DNA of 64,000 bases from Spirometra erinaceieuropaei. Taxonomy: Eukaryota > Platyhelminthes > Cestoda > Diphyllobothriidea > Diphyllobothriidae. This document shows, piece after piece, positions 13,122 to 25,933 of the stretch. The DNA lies in the NCBI GenBank assembly GCA_902702965.1, contig CACRXP010000147.1, positions 658,961 through 722,960 of the forward strand. Direction: 5' to 3'. How positions within the stretch are numbered: the first letter of the stretch is position 1; each line of letters opens with the position of its first letter. The translations under genes and the position numbers were made by a program. The notes under the pieces were generated by a model. The model was not told the origin of the DNA and searched no databases. It saw nothing but the letters and a program-made list of their open reading frames with translations.

Positions 13122-13276
13122 NNNNNNNNNNNNNNNNNNNNNNNNNNNNNNNNNNNNNNNNNNNNNNNNNNNNNNNNNNNNNNNNNNNNNNNNNNNNNNN
13201 NNNNNNNNNNNNNNNNNNNNNNNNNNNNNNNNNNNNNNNNNNNNNNNNNNNNNNNNNNNNNNNNNNNNNNNNNNNN
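13122..13276. other. assembly gap
   Basis: This is a run of 155 N. Open frames that appear to cross it are artefacts. Confidence 0.99.
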
Positions 13277-14600
13277 GAAACACGTTAAAATGGGTTAATA
13301 GATGTTCGCCTTTTATTTGATATTGAACGTATCGAGTATTCGTGCACACTACGCCCGGATACGTTGCAGATATCAATTAACAATTGCACGCCATGGTGTA
13401 TTGTTCGTGTAACTGCTTGGAAACTGAATAGTTTTTAGCGTCGGCTTATTGAACCTTTACAATTCTACAATATAAAAAACTGTTTTCGACTATTCAAGCA
13501 ATTTGGGCCACGGAATTAACCTACTTTTCCGACAAAGAATCATGAACCCCTTTTAGGACACTCCCTAGACGTTTGGATTTCATCCATAATGTTGTTTTTT
13601 ACCTGTTGAATGGGCCGGGGGCTCATTGATATATATTCAAACCAAAAGTGAAGAGGTCAAATCTGTCAAGTGAGGCAAATATAAAAGATGACAGGGTCTA
13701 AGCGTTCCTCGAACGTTTGCTTCAACAGTTACATTTTAACTTTGTGCCAGATGACAGTCGCGACACCTCGTTGCCAAGGGGTTTCGCACTCTTTCCCCGT
13801 GCCAACCGAGCAAAGTATTTTCAGAACTGCTTGAAAGTGTACAACAGTCATCGCAACTTTATCGCCTGTAAGGATATTTTCATAAAAATATGATCTCAAC
13901 AATATCAGATTTTCTATTACACCAAACGGTTAACGTGAGGGGTTTTAATTCGTACTGCTGGATAAATGTTGGGTTTTCGCTATCTTGCAACCCAGTGTTC
14001 TACTCATTCACAAAGTCAACCGAGTGGGAATGGACTTGATCTTTCCTCATTTTATTGGGAATAAAAATGTCCACGGCTTGGGCCATTTCTGGGATCTCAA
14101 TTATGTGATTTGACCAGTTGCGGCTTTCCTCAGAAGTAATGAGCTCCGATAAGTTTCAAAGAGACTTCCCGCAGGATTCTCTATGAAGTCGAAGGCTGTA
14201 TTCTTTGGTCAGTTTTTCATATTTTAAATCGATCTGTGTGCTTCTCGAGGTGCATCTGTCGTCCCAAAAACATATCTGGAGTGGATGATTTACACTTGCA
14301 CAAATGACAACCAAAGTTACGCAAACCTCTACTAAATCTTCCATGGACACGCTGTCGTCCAGCTTATAATACACCTCTTTATTAAGGATCACTTTTCATC
14401 ATCGAAAAGCATGGCAAATATCTACTGTTTAATCCTCAGGATTCACTCATAAGCAATAGCGTTCATTCGCCGTTTAGCAAGTCTTCGGTCTTCTATTGAT
14501 CTCGACGTGGTCGAGAACCATCGATAGATAGAGGCATCGCTAGGTCTGCCACGCAGAACTGTTGCAAAACGGTACGTTCCTAGTCTCATAATTTAACAAC
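13277..14600. other. unannotated intergenic DNA
   Basis: I see no coding, RNA or repeat structure that I can support here. Confidence 0.5.
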
Positions 14601-14984
14601 CCAATAGATGTCATTACCTTCGAGTGCAAGCCTTTTTTGTAAAATATCTGGGCAAGTTTATATTCTTTAGTATTGTCCCTCTTCCCAAATTGCATTGCAT
14701 CAGTTTATTTTCACTGTTATATATATATACTGTTATTACATCAGCCGCGACCAACTTAATAAAGAACATGCATAACTGTGTCAGGTATTTCGATCTAACA
14801 GATATCCGATTAGTTTTGTAGAGAACTGCCCCGGACCCCAGCACAACCGCAAGACCCCAACCCCGACGGCGATATTGTGGCACGAAAATCCTACTCCCTG
14901 TCATATGTCCGAAGAACCTCTGAAGTAATCCACCGACATGTAAATCGTTTAGGTATTCAGGTTTTCCACAAACCGGCATCCTCA

Positions 14985-15357
14985 CCACACGCAGCACTAT
15001 GTCCAACCAAGGATCCCATTCCCAAAAAACAAATGAAATTTATCTCATCCCATGCGCAAATTGCTCCTACGTGTATGTGAACCATACGGCTAGACGCCTG
15101 GGCACCCGTATTAACGAATATAAAATAGCCATCCGCCAGAGAACCTCTGTCCCTCAACTTTGTCCACGCATTCGAGTACGACCACTGGTTCAATTGGGAA
15201 GACACCAAGGTCGTCGCCAAGGCTAGCACAAACCAATCAAGGGCAATTCTAGAGGCTCGGTACTCCAATGCGGATAGTATCAACCGCCGTGTTGACCTGG
15301 GTGCACATTGCGAGGTTCGACGTTCACGACTGACTGATTCTTGCCCTAGTCGCACAT
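14985..15357 (+). pseudogene. Penelope-like element GIY-YIG endonuclease (lineage B, frameshifted)
   Basis: The segment begins with a linker reading PTKDPIPKKQ in one frame. It moves to the next frame for NEIYLIPCANCSYVYVNHTA and RRLGTRINEYKIAIRQR, then shifts again near 15155 to FEYDHWFNWEDTKVVAKAS, ending SRLTDSCPSRT and a stop at 15355-15357. The Y-(x)n-YVY block and RRLGTRINE are the first half of a GIY-YIG nuclease of the Penelope type. The frame switches show it is dead. It differs clearly from lineage A at 2.0 and 18.5 kb, having WEDTKVVA in place of DPTEAF. The 183-codon minus-strand frame over this stretch is a shadow. Confidence 0.75.
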
Positions 15358-16401
15358 AAACAACAGCTAATACAGCCGTCCAGAGTTTCGCTGATCCGCC
15401 GTTCACTCTCTTTCTCCAGTACGGGAGGCCGTAGTCGTTCCGTCTTCTCTCCCATCCCCTCCTCCGCCCCACACAGAAACCTACCATGACTTCGTGACCA
15501 CCTCTCACACGCCTGTCGCGCTAACTGGTCTAGTGTGACAATTAACTTTAACTCTTGTTTTCATCCCGTATGACGATGGGCTGATGTCACAAACTCGAAG
15601 ATTCACAAGTGAAACTCGACTTTTCAGAAGAACTTTTTGTCTATTTCATCATATTGGCTCGAAATGCATATCACCTCTGTTCTACTACATATATAACCCT
15701 TCAACTGTAATAGTAGACCATTTGTGTACTGTACGGATGCATGTGCATATAAGTCTGCATGTCCTGAAGAAAAACTGAGATTCACTGATCACGAGAGGGC
15801 CTTCAAATGGACATACTTGACTTATGCAGAATGTTTTCTTGCATACACCGAATAACTTCCTGTGTACATGCTGAACGTGTTCTGCTAGATTGTGACTAAA
15901 ACTTACGGATTTGTGTCGTTGGAAATATTAGATCCCGTTCCGTATTGCTAGATTAAAGACGTATTTCTGACATATCGAAATTCCTTAAATCTTATCGAAA
16001 GTACATCAATAGGACGCCGATTCGTTAAAGCAACTGACAACTATTCCATAGTTTATTTCAAATAAAATACGTTTTTACAATCAAAAGCAGGAGTTTAAAA
16101 TAAAGTGACTACAGAAACGTTGATTATTTTTTCAATAATGGTCTATGAAGGGTCACGCAAAAGTCCGGTTAGGCATGGACGCCATTTTTGGATAGCTGGT
16201 GGTCGTCGGCCTGACATAATCCAGCCTCAAGCCTGGATAATTCTGGAGCTCGGTGTCAGGTTTTGGTGTCACTGAACGCTTTGTCATAACGCTACAGACT
16301 CAGCATTATGATTAGGTTGTGTAATGTGACCAGATATATGAACGGCCTTTCCCTAATGAGAATATTTCTGCTGCAGGGTTTACCATGCTTGGCAACATAG
16401 A

Positions 16402-16500
16402 TACTAGATTAGAGACCAGACATGTGCGGTTCGCCAATGTTCTGCCGTTGTTCTGTGAGGGTTTCGTCTCGTCAATTTGCTCCTCAGCTTTCCCGCCTGC
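16402..16500 (-). ncRNA. decayed hammerhead-type repeat (family HHR1)
   Basis: On the minus strand, CTGAGGA (16491-16497) is followed by GCAAA, a variable arm with CGGCAGAACA, then TTGGC and GAACC, and finally ATGTCTGG. The order and spacing match the intact-looking copy at 59.85 kb. Helix II still pairs imperfectly, but GAAAC has become GAACC and the helix I strand is lost. Confidence 0.42.
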
Positions 16501-17029
16501 TTTTTGATAGGTACTCCAGTTTTGCAGCCTTTTAATCTCCTCAGAATTTAATGCGCTAACTCGGACTAATCCAGTTGTAAACCCAGTTGGTACACTACAT
16601 CACAGAGACAAAATAACTTCAAAAGACTATTTGGCGAACTGATATTTGTCTCCGATGAAATTCGCATCAGGTCAGTTTATTTATCTGGTAGTGGGTTCAC
16701 AAGAGAAATTGAAGTTATCCAAAGGCAGTGACCATCAGTTGAGTCCGGAAACCATGGTTATTGTGTATGGACGAGAGATGGAGGCGCGGTAACGTGCATG
16801 CATCTAGAAAACTAACTGACCTTTGGTCATGGTAGTTGGGGGGCTTACATGATGTTCCTCTATGCCTACAAGACCGACGAACTCTTCAGCATTTGCTAAT
16901 AAACATCGTCTCTATGATTTCGCGTTGTATGGTGAAACATTTTAAATAACCTGCAAGCTTCGTTGTTGTCCACGCGGCGTACCGAACCAAGCATATGTAC
17001 AAGGTGTCGTTGTCTACGTTTTACCCCTG

Positions 17030-17480
17030 TCCTCTGTCAATCGTGCTGATGGGTGTCCACGTAGCCTTTTGGATAAAGGCCAAACTTTACGGCCAGCACA
17101 CCCTGCTCCACAGGAAACTGTTTGAGCTGGCAATCCACACTTAACGTCTACATGTTAAATGGCTTAATCGCAAGTAATACTTAAATCCATGCTGCAGGAA
17201 ATGCCTGCGAAGCAGCTTGATTGAGGCATACTGTCAGGAGTTCACTCACCGCGTATCCTTGGCTGGGAACTTTCAAGGACAGGAATTTTGTTCCGCTGTC
17301 AGTTTCAAAGTTTTTGCTGTCTTTTAAATGATACTCTTTGCGATTTAGTGACTAAACTATATTTTGGAAGACAGTTAATGAATCCTTCCAAGCTCCCCTT
17401 GATGCCATCTGTCGGACAAATTTGTCTAACCCTTTCCGCCAATGAAGTGGACTGTGTTTTTTGCCAAAGGGACCTCAAAC
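17030..17480 (-). pseudogene. Penelope-like element thumb fragment (lineage A, heavily decayed)
   Basis: The minus strand reads RVRQICPTDGIKGSLEGF, which parallels RVRKICSTDSIEEELRKI in the 2.0-2.7 kb copy. At the DNA level the two share the CCTGCTCCACAGGAA block and the GAGTTCAC-to-CTTGG block in the same order and orientation. Several stops and indels break it. It faces the opposite way to the better copy that starts at 18.0 kb. Confidence 0.6.
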
Positions 17481-18039
17481 TACTTCCGTTTTTCGCTGCA
17501 CCGTTATCACGAAACTGAACCGAAGTGATGAAAACTTATTAAAAGCAAACGTTTGCTTATCAACTAATCATGCGAATCTCTTTGTGTGAAATTTTCTTAT
17601 CCATTAAATCATGTTACCAACCTGTTTTAGGAAAAATTAATAAAACAAAGACAAATCAGTCGTCTTTCTTAGCTGGTTAACGAAAAGTGGGGTTTATTTT
17701 ACCAAAGGGACATCGATCTACTTCGGACTCGAGAATTAGGGAACGGTAAAAAATATTTTCTTTTATGAGCTGCCTGTCGTCAGCTGCTATGCGACTGTAA
17801 TCTTTCCTACAAGTTGCAATCTGTCAGCCCTCGAAACTAAGGGTAGTTTGAAATGAACATAATGGAGACGCAAAACCCTCTACTTGTTTTACCAAAACAA
17901 TGGAGGCTGTTGCTTGTTAGGATACTGCTTACGGCTTCCGTATTTTTGTACAGATTACAGTTACCAGCAATTACAATTTCGCAAAAACAATACTCATTCT
18001 GACAAGCACGCGGTTATTTTAGGCCAAATAAATTGCAGA

Positions 18040-19037
18040 AAAGCAGTTACAAACAAAACGCCGCCCCTTGCAAATTTCTCCATTGGAGAAATCGAGAAAA
18101 CAAGATTTCATGATGCCATTAATGCCCTCGTCTTCCACGGCCAGTGCGTGGGCAATATCTTCCGTCTGGTGGATGGTACCACCGATATCGACGACCTCGT
18201 CCGAAAGTTCAACAGTGCGCACTCCTCGCCAAATTCCACTGCCGAGTCTGATGCAGATAACGAAATTGCGTTTCTCGATGTCCTTCTACACAAGCAGGAG
18301 GATGGGTCTATGCAGCGCAGGGTGTTCCGAAAGAAAACCTGGACGTGACAATACGTTAATTTCCACAATTTTGTTTCTCCCAACATCAAACAAAATCTAG
18401 TCCAGGGATTGGCGGCTAAGTGAGGCGCATATGCTCACCTGAAGCGATTAAAGCAGAGCTCTAATAGCTGCGGTACACACTTCACGAGAACGGATACCCA
18501 GATAGACTCATCCTCCGGAATATTGGGGAAGGCATTGCAAAACCCCCTGTTGCAACTGCAGAAAAGAAAGATTTATTCATAAGACTGCCCTTTGTAGAGG
18601 ACGCAGCGAGCGAACTAGTCAGACGGCACTTAACTACAGCTATCACGAGAGCATTCCTCGCGGTGAATTTAGGCGTATTTTTCACAAACTCTCACGTCCT
18701 ACGTTTGGGAGGTAAAGACAGGCCAGCGTTGGAGGCCACATCAATATTCATTTACTCATTCACTTGCTCCTGTGGAACGAGACAGATTGGCCGTACAAAG
18801 AGACACCTGGAAAAGAGGGTGCGTGAACATGTGCCCGGTCTGGCTAGACAGAGGTGAGACCCGACCGATTGCGAGTTCTATTCTCGCACATTTAATCTAT
18901 ACGGATCACTGAGTCAATGCCAATGAAGCATTTCAGGTTGTCTGTCGGACACCAACAAGCTTCTCTAAAGGCCTACGCCAACGGATACTAGCAACGGCCG
19001 AGACAAGGGTTATACGACCAGCAAATCCGATGTTATG
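18040..19037 (+). pseudogene. Penelope-like element: RT palm end, thumb and GIY-YIG endonuclease (lineage A)
   Basis: This is the most complete PLE copy in the window. In one frame (to 18348) it carries the end of the RT palm: CVGNIFRLVDGTTDIDDL, in which the catalytic YVDD box is degraded to CVGN, then NEIAFLDVLLHKQEDGS and RRVFRKKTWT. A stop precedes QYVNFHNF. A second open stretch, 18483-18856, holds the thumb (ENGYPDRLILRN, DLFIRLPFVEDAASELVRRH) and the start of the nuclease (YSFTCSCGTRQIGRTKRHLE, KRVREHVPG). After a stop and shift, TDH*VNANEAFQVVCR runs to about 19037. It is inactive because both catalytic Asp residues and the reading frame are lost. Confidence 0.82.
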
Positions 19038-19039
19038 AT

Positions 19040-19320
19040 GTAAAAAAACCTTGACACAAGCGCTCTCTCTCTGTCGTGGCCAACGCCAACCTCAAGTGAT
19101 GACGATATGTTGCCTCCAATCCCTACCTACAGTGATGGGTACTACATGTACTCAATTCAAGAACATCACTCAAAGACTCTCTTACCCTTCCCTCCCCTAG
19201 CTCTAAGGATCAAAACCCGCCGACCTCGTCATGCGGGCGGCGTGGGGAGGATGAGAGTTAACGACTTAAGAGCCCTTGAGACACCAATAAACACTGTTAG
19301 TTTTTATTTATAATTGAAGT
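19040..19320 (+). repeat. possible 3' tail of the 18-19 kb PLE copy
   Basis: This pyrimidine-rich stretch downstream of the broken endonuclease ends with CACCAATAAACACTG, a possible polyadenylation signal. I see no coding frame. Its status as the element's 3' region is inferred only from position. Confidence 0.25.
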
Positions 19321-21082
19321 AGTTGAGAGAATCTTTTGAATTACGGTAGATAATTGAATTCATATTAAAACTTCATTGGTGTATAATTTGTCGTACGAAA
19401 CGGTGACGTGACTTTCCAGAGACGTCATGCTTTATATGAATAGGTCTGCGATTTGCTTTTTCGAAGTCAGTCATTTTAACTTAATATTTCGTGCTGTCTG
19501 TCTGTTACTTTAACCCAAATCCTTAACGCTCGCTCCCGGCTTTTAAACACTGATTTATTTTCACTATGACAGGCAGGTCATTTAATAGCCAGTGGATAAA
19601 AGACCGAATGTGTCTGCAACCTCGGCGATTTATCACTGCCTTAAAACAGGTGATGTGGCCAAGGGCCAATTGCAACGTCTGTGATCAATAATATTTAGAG
19701 ATAACTATATTGGCCTAGCAAGCTTTTGTTAGATACTTGACTATGCAGATGCATCGAAAAGCAAAACGAGTCACTGCAGTTGTTGGCAGTGTTGGCAAAG
19801 AAAATTAAATGTAAGTAGTATTCAAGTAAAACTAAAAGACCCTTCATGTTTCCCGCCGCTGAGAGTATGCCTCGAAATTTATAATTCTCAACTGAACCGA
19901 AATTTTAATATTGCAGTTTACGTTTTCTACGAATAAGATTATTTTTAGGGACGATTTGCCACATGATGCTCGAGAAAAACAAATAAAAAAGCGAACAAAT
20001 TACTCCTCTCGCTAATCTGTTTAAGCATTTTACTACAACGTTAATTGTAATTAAGGGATGAACGTTTTAAAATACTAAATTAAGTCACAGCAGCCAAAGT
20101 CGCGTAACCGAGGGGATAGAACATCTGTTAGTTTAATTTTTCCTCATGTGCTGCGCCTACATTGACGGACAAAAAGGTCCTGCCTCTGACTGCATAACTT
20201 TTCGTTATTAGAACTCAGGCAAGCAGAGGGTTTTTCTCTAGTCACAGACCTTCTCCACAAAAGTTCTCTGTTAGACAAAAACGTTATCAGCTTCAGTGTC
20301 AGCTAGATGACGCAGTCACGGGTTATTTGCGTTCAGCGCATTTGCGTCCGAGCATTATTCGCAAATTCAGGGAGTCTCAGATGCAGTCAAACCTAAAATA
20401 TTTTGTCATCTGCTTACCCTTGAAGCGTTGTGCTAAAAATAAGGCCTAAATTAATCTACCTATTCATCCGATATGCTTATACGATGAAAATAAGATTGCA
20501 ATTGCTATTGCTATTTTTAACGATCTTTCAAGAAATAATGTGGATTACAGGTTTTTTTAAATAGTTCTCCGTCGCTTACCTTACAAGCTTAAAAAATTTA
20601 AAAAGGTTTAAATATGCACTGCTTTATTTGTCAGTAGGTTTCCTATCCACCATGATATGGCGTGAGAATTTTAAATGCTTTAGATGGCATGTATTTTTTC
20701 CAAGACATTGGAAGACGAAGGCATCTCATCAACCATTCAACATTTTGCATTTCTCTCATTAAAAACGTCATAGGTTCCCATGTCTTGAATAAGTTACGCA
20801 AAGCACACTTGGTTGGTGAAGGCTTATCCGGTGAACAAATATTTTTAATCATTCAGCCATGAAAAATGCAAAACAATCAAGTTTTGCGCTAGAGACTCAC
20901 ATCATTTATACATTGTGCAGCAACAAGCGGACTATGTGACTTTATAGCCATATGACTAGTGACATATGTAAATCAATGTATGCATTCACTTAATGCTGTA
21001 ATTTCTTCACATTTTTGTTTGTTAATCGATTTTTTATGTACAAATAGGGAGTTCAAAGGCGTAAGCCTATTTCCCTCAAATA

Positions 21083-21578
21083 CACTGACTGACTGACTGA
21101 TATGTGCAGTGCACAGAACATGGCTGTAGTGTGATTTGGATGCTGAAAATTAGTTGCAGTTTATGAATTTAACAAACTTAGTTGGCTCTGTCGTTTCAGC
21201 CTAGGTAGTAGCCAAAAAACATCTTTCGATGGTATTGCAAATTCGGATATATTTTATAGAAACCCCAAACAAAAATACGCTTTCTTGCAGTCGTTTGATA
21301 GAGAACCACGTCCTTTTTTATACTCGAAGAAGGAATATAGTTAGGTTTTGAAAATCAACGGTAGAAATTCATGCTAATTAAGCAGTCATTTTTTACCAAA
21401 TACGGTTTCTACAGCAGTTTTAAAGGCAGTGTATTCGAAGGCTGACATTCTGCCAAGTTTGAAATATCATAGGATTATGCCGCGAAATAATCATTACTAC
21501 GGCGCCCAAGTAATCCTTACTATCTGAAAACGCATTTCAGAATTTCAGTCAGCATTTCTTGAGATCAGTCAGTCACTG
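21083..21578. mobile_element. TA-flanked MITE, mariner-like family M2, short copy
   Basis: TA precedes CACTGACTGACTGACTGAT at the left, and the right end is the inverse (GATCAGTCAGTCACTG followed by TA). What looks like an ACTG microsatellite is therefore the terminal inverted repeat. Internal sequence such as AACGCATTTCAGAATTTC, then CAGCATTTCTTGAGATC, is shared with the longer copy at 54.4 kb. There is no transposase. The copy is about 496 bases, consistent with internal deletion. Confidence 0.65.
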
Positions 21579-22840
21579 TAAGTATTGAACCTCGACCTTA
21601 CAGCAGTAGGTCCCTATGATTAATTTTTCTAGCTGTTCATTAAAATTAAATCTTAATAATATTACTGCATACTTGCAACGGTTTCTTAATCAGCGGTATT
21701 TAATGTGCCACTGTCGCGGTGGAAAACGGTAGTCCGCAAAATGAAAATTCTGGACACTGCCGAAAGTATCATTTTCAAGGTCAACAGCCAAATGCAGACG
21801 TCTACCTAGCGGGAGCAAACAGCAGTCATGTAGGCATGGATTACTGCAGAAGTTGATAACACTTTGGTCTCGTTCGTGCACCACTTTTGCGCAGCATCGC
21901 TCACATGCGACTGAGGATGCAGTACAACGACTGACAGGGTCTGAACACGAGGCTCAACTATCGGAGCCTTCCATCTGAGTGTTTGATGAAGTTCAGAGTC
22001 ACATCCAAGACCATTTTCGACACAAGGCGAAAAGTGTGCATTTGAAAAAACGGCAAGGACTCGGGGAACAAAACCATGTCTTCGTGGCTTATTTCGTCCT
22101 CGCATTTTTTATAAATGACGCTCCCACGCTCTCGTAACTAGATGGAATGTAATCTACTTTTTTGTAAAAAACAAACTGAAAGGACTGCGAAAATGCTCAA
22201 CTTTTGCTAGCACTCTCAGATACCCTGATACTCTCATCATGCCTGGAAGATCGGGCTCCTGGCATGTGTGGATGGGGAAGTTTAATGCGAGGACGCAATG
22301 GACCACCTGAACATTTATCCGAATGTTGGCCTATTATCGCGCTCTCTTTTCCGTCCGTATTACAGGATGACTTAATTTTGGCCCCTGAGTGGGGTCGCAT
22401 ACTGCATCCTCGCCAAAAAACCTACCAAGGAGGCCGTTCACTAAACACGGAAGGAAACTTTTTTAAATATGTCCCTTTAATCGGGAGAAAGGCTGCATTG
22501 TTGGATGAATACTCCCAAACATGATCTAGTAACAAAAATTATATGAATTTAATCTTGGAACCAGATCATAATTCCTCTCTTGTCTGGCGTGGCCGGAAAA
22601 CCCCCCGTCCTCTTTCTAACCACACTTATCGTTGGTAGATTCCTAGCCATCGCCCACTTACGATGAGGCAAAGTATTGTACAGGGTTACTGGTTAATATC
22701 TAAAACAGGCGTACGTATTCTCTGACTAACTTGCAACTGCGAGTAACTGCACATTTTTAATCCTGGATGACTCAGCAGACCATTATTTTTTAAACGAACT
22801 GAATATGAAAAGACCTTTAAGAGAAAGATCGGTTGGATAC

Positions 22841-23228
22841 CAGTGTCGCAACACTCCGTTACTGATGCTAGTATTATTGCAGTTAGTTACCCATACTGTA
22901 AGCGTTGTTAGAGTAGCATTGGCAGCCGTGGTGGCGGTGGTAGTAGTAGTACTAATAGCAGGATTATTAGTAGTATTCGCCGTATCAGTGGTGGTAGACG
23001 GGGGAAAAAGTTTTCTTCAGTGTTGCGACACTGTATTCCCGCCAGGGGTAGTAGTATTAGTAGTAACAGCGGTAATAGTGGTAGTAGTAGCAGTAGTAGT
23101 GGTGGTGGTAGTAGTAGTATTAGTGGTAGTAGTAGTAGTAGTAGAAGTAGTAGTAGTAGTAGTCCGCCCGTAAGACAGGCTGGTGGGGGACTAGACAATT
23201 CTAAGTGTTGCGACACTGTATTCCCGCC
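22841..23228. repeat. GTA/GTG trinucleotide array punctuated by a near-palindromic motif
   Basis: From about 22919 to 23162 the sequence is dominated by GTA and GTG triplets. CAGTGTTGCGACACTG followed by TATTCCCGCC occurs at 23018-23043 and again (first two bases differ) at 23203-23228. The inverse form, CAGTGTCGCAACACTCCG, sits at 22841-22858. The polyvaline and polyserine frames across it are low-complexity artefacts. Confidence 0.85.
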
Positions 23229-24612
23229 GAAAGATCTTATCTTGCTTGTGCACGGGTTAAAAAATAGTGAGCAAAGTGAAATCGTTAAAGTTGTCTAAAC
23301 ATCCGGTGAAATGCGTCTCTTCTTAGATCTTCTATTAAAAGGTCCTACGTACCAGGATGTTATGTCTTTTACCTAGATTAAATTACACGAGGTTATAATG
23401 CTATTTGGACATGAGTTCCCAAACTAAATAAGTTCCAGGCGTTTTAGGAAGATTGACCTTGCTGTGTTTCTACTGCTTAACACAATGATCCCTTTAGCAC
23501 AAAGTGGACGACCGAGTCAGTAAAATATACATAAAGTCACGACAAATGTCAGCAGCCCAAAAACCTCTTAAAGTTATTGATTAAAACACCCGGATGAAAA
23601 GGATTGATTTTTTACTGACCTAAAATGCAAAAAAACGTTTTAAAAGCAATACCATGCTGTTTAAAAAACAATTCTCATGTAAAATAAAAATCGGAAAAGT
23701 AAATGTCTTGACCAACTGAGTAAACTTGCTTTGTAAAAGTAAAAAATAAGTATCTTTACAATGTACTCGGGCTGCAAGTGCCCAAGAATTAGTGTCACAC
23801 TCATCATGACAACCGACCAACCGTATAGTGATTGGCGAAACCCATAATATGATATTTTCGAATATGTGTAAATTTTTTTATCTAGAGCTCTGCTCAGCAA
23901 GGAGGTTATTCTACTAAAAATGAATTTACTTTTTATCCTTAGTGATAATTTCCTAGAGTCAGTGAAAAGGGCTTTAAAATCAATTAGCAAGTGTAGGCAC
24001 AGGCATGAACGTTCCGCTGAATTAGTCAAACTTTTATTTGTAAAAGTTACTTATGTTTTATAGCGTTGGTGCAACTAGTTAAAACTCAAGTTGTCCCTGA
24101 AATCTCAGCAGTTACTTAGCACTGTACCATCTTTCCGGTCAAATGCCTAAAAAAAGATGTGTTTTGCTGTCTACCGTCATCAAAGCTTTTGAAAAGAGAC
24201 CATTCTCAAACATTTTAGCCCTCTACTGACCGTTTGAGTATCGAATAAATTAACGCTACACTAAAAACCACAGATAAATATGCTCTTGTACAAATGAAAA
24301 ATCTTCTCTCCTAAATTTCCTTCAAATTATGCTTCGCTCAGGCCTTTTGGGAAATTATTCCCAGACTCCTCTTGCGGTCCTTTGACTGAGTTATTAATAT
24401 CGTATTGAAAAAGAAGAGTTCCCTTATATTTTTACTTTGGAGCCAGTTTCGTTGGATTTTCTTAATTTCTGGCTTAATTTGTCGACAGGTAGGCACTGCA
24501 GAGGAGTAACACAACGATTTGTTTATTTCGCTAACGTCTTATATGCTAATCACTTTGTCTGTAAATTAAATAAACTCTTAAATACAATCGCGCAAAAATA
24601 TTTCGTTACGTA

Positions 24613-24640
24613 CAGTGCGTGACCTATTTCATGAAATCTG
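24613..24640 (+). repeat. isolated M2-type MITE terminus
   Basis: TA followed by CAGTGCGTGACC and TATTTCATGAAAT matches the start of the M2 MITE at 54.4 kb. No matching right end is seen within 1 kb, so this is a solo terminus or the start of a larger decayed element. Confidence 0.4.
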
Positions 24641-25933
24641 AAAACGGAAAGTGATGAGAGAATTTCTGGACGACTGGAATGTAGAGCATTGTGTTCGCTC
24701 ATCCACTTTCTCCAATAGAATGTCCGTTTCTTGTGCATAACTTGTGTTTACATAATTATATCAAGTAAAATATCAGTAAATTTGATCGAAAATGGACATT
24801 AGATTTTACTCGTGCAATTTCCTATGCTAGTATATGTCTTCGACTCCGGTTACGCATCTGAACGACTTTTCCATTGAACGGATAGTAAGTTACCCGCGAG
24901 AGTTTTAATAAACAGATTTTGCTGAACTTGAAAGTTTATTCTATGTCCGATCTTAACCATGTTAATCAAACTACTAATACAAAGGTTATTTTAGGAAAAC
25001 CGGAGGTTTCATCAATTTCTTAATGTCAAATTAGCAGATCTGTGCGATTTGGTGCCCTAAAGTGCAGTAATAACGCAGATAGAGGTTCCTTCGTTTAAGT
25101 GGGCTGAAATTTGTTTGCCGTTTGGAATATTCTACCTGATGTCACATAGATGACCACCACGGAATGGTCATTTCCAGCTTTAAACACATGAAACACTACT
25201 TGTCGTGTAGTTTAGCTTCTATGCATAGCTCATTCAGAAATAGACCGAGCAAAACATTTATAGTTTCAACAAAATATCAGTCTTTTTTATGAGTGCTCTG
25301 CCATGCATTCATAATTGCAGAACGGAGTCTAAAAGCGAGCAAAAATAGTGGAAATGGTCTCAATATATAGAGGAAGGCATGTTCTTACTTTTACGGTAGA
25401 AAATACTGGTAATTCTTACGAACGCGAATGAAACCACCAAAAGTGTCAAATGCTTTCTTGGCCTCATCGTGGAAAAATGCAAAGTACACAGAGATACGTC
25501 AATGGAGTGCAGTGGTAAAGCACCTCTCAAAGAGGTAACATATTAAGGAAAGTTTTTTTATTGGTCAAACGCATATTCGTTGCTGACTTTCGTTGTGAGC
25601 AGACATTTTTTTCGAAAATGAAGTTTGATGTTTGAATGAGTCGCTACATGTTACACAAACGACTGTTTTCGTAAATAGGAGCGCCCTAACGCTCACTTAT
25701 TCGGTAAATGCTCTCAAGAATAATCTTTAAGTTCTCAGCAGACAGGTAATTCAGAAATTATCTTTATGGATGATCGGGTGAAAACACTGAAAATCATGAA
25801 GTATTCACCAAAATTTCGAGGCCGATTTGAAATTCAACGTAATCCAAAACAAAGAAAAAGTGTAAATTAATTTAGCGGAAAACAGTTTCTATCAATCAAC
25901 ACAAAATGGTATGTATACGATCACGCTTGTCAG

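Noticed and set aside
13087..13376. open frames across the first N gap (and 60157-60405 across the second)
   Set aside because: Mostly undetermined residues; artefacts.
14957..15508. 183-codon minus-strand open frame
   Set aside because: It lies opposite the lineage B GIY-YIG domain, whose plus-strand motifs are clear; the minus peptide has no motif and is a shadow.
20643..20862. overlapping 69- and 66-codon frames on both strands
   Set aside because: No recognisable motif and no splice signals; either could be chance.
22805..23298. polyvaline, polyleucine and polyserine open frames
   Set aside because: Products of the GTA/GTG array read in different frames.
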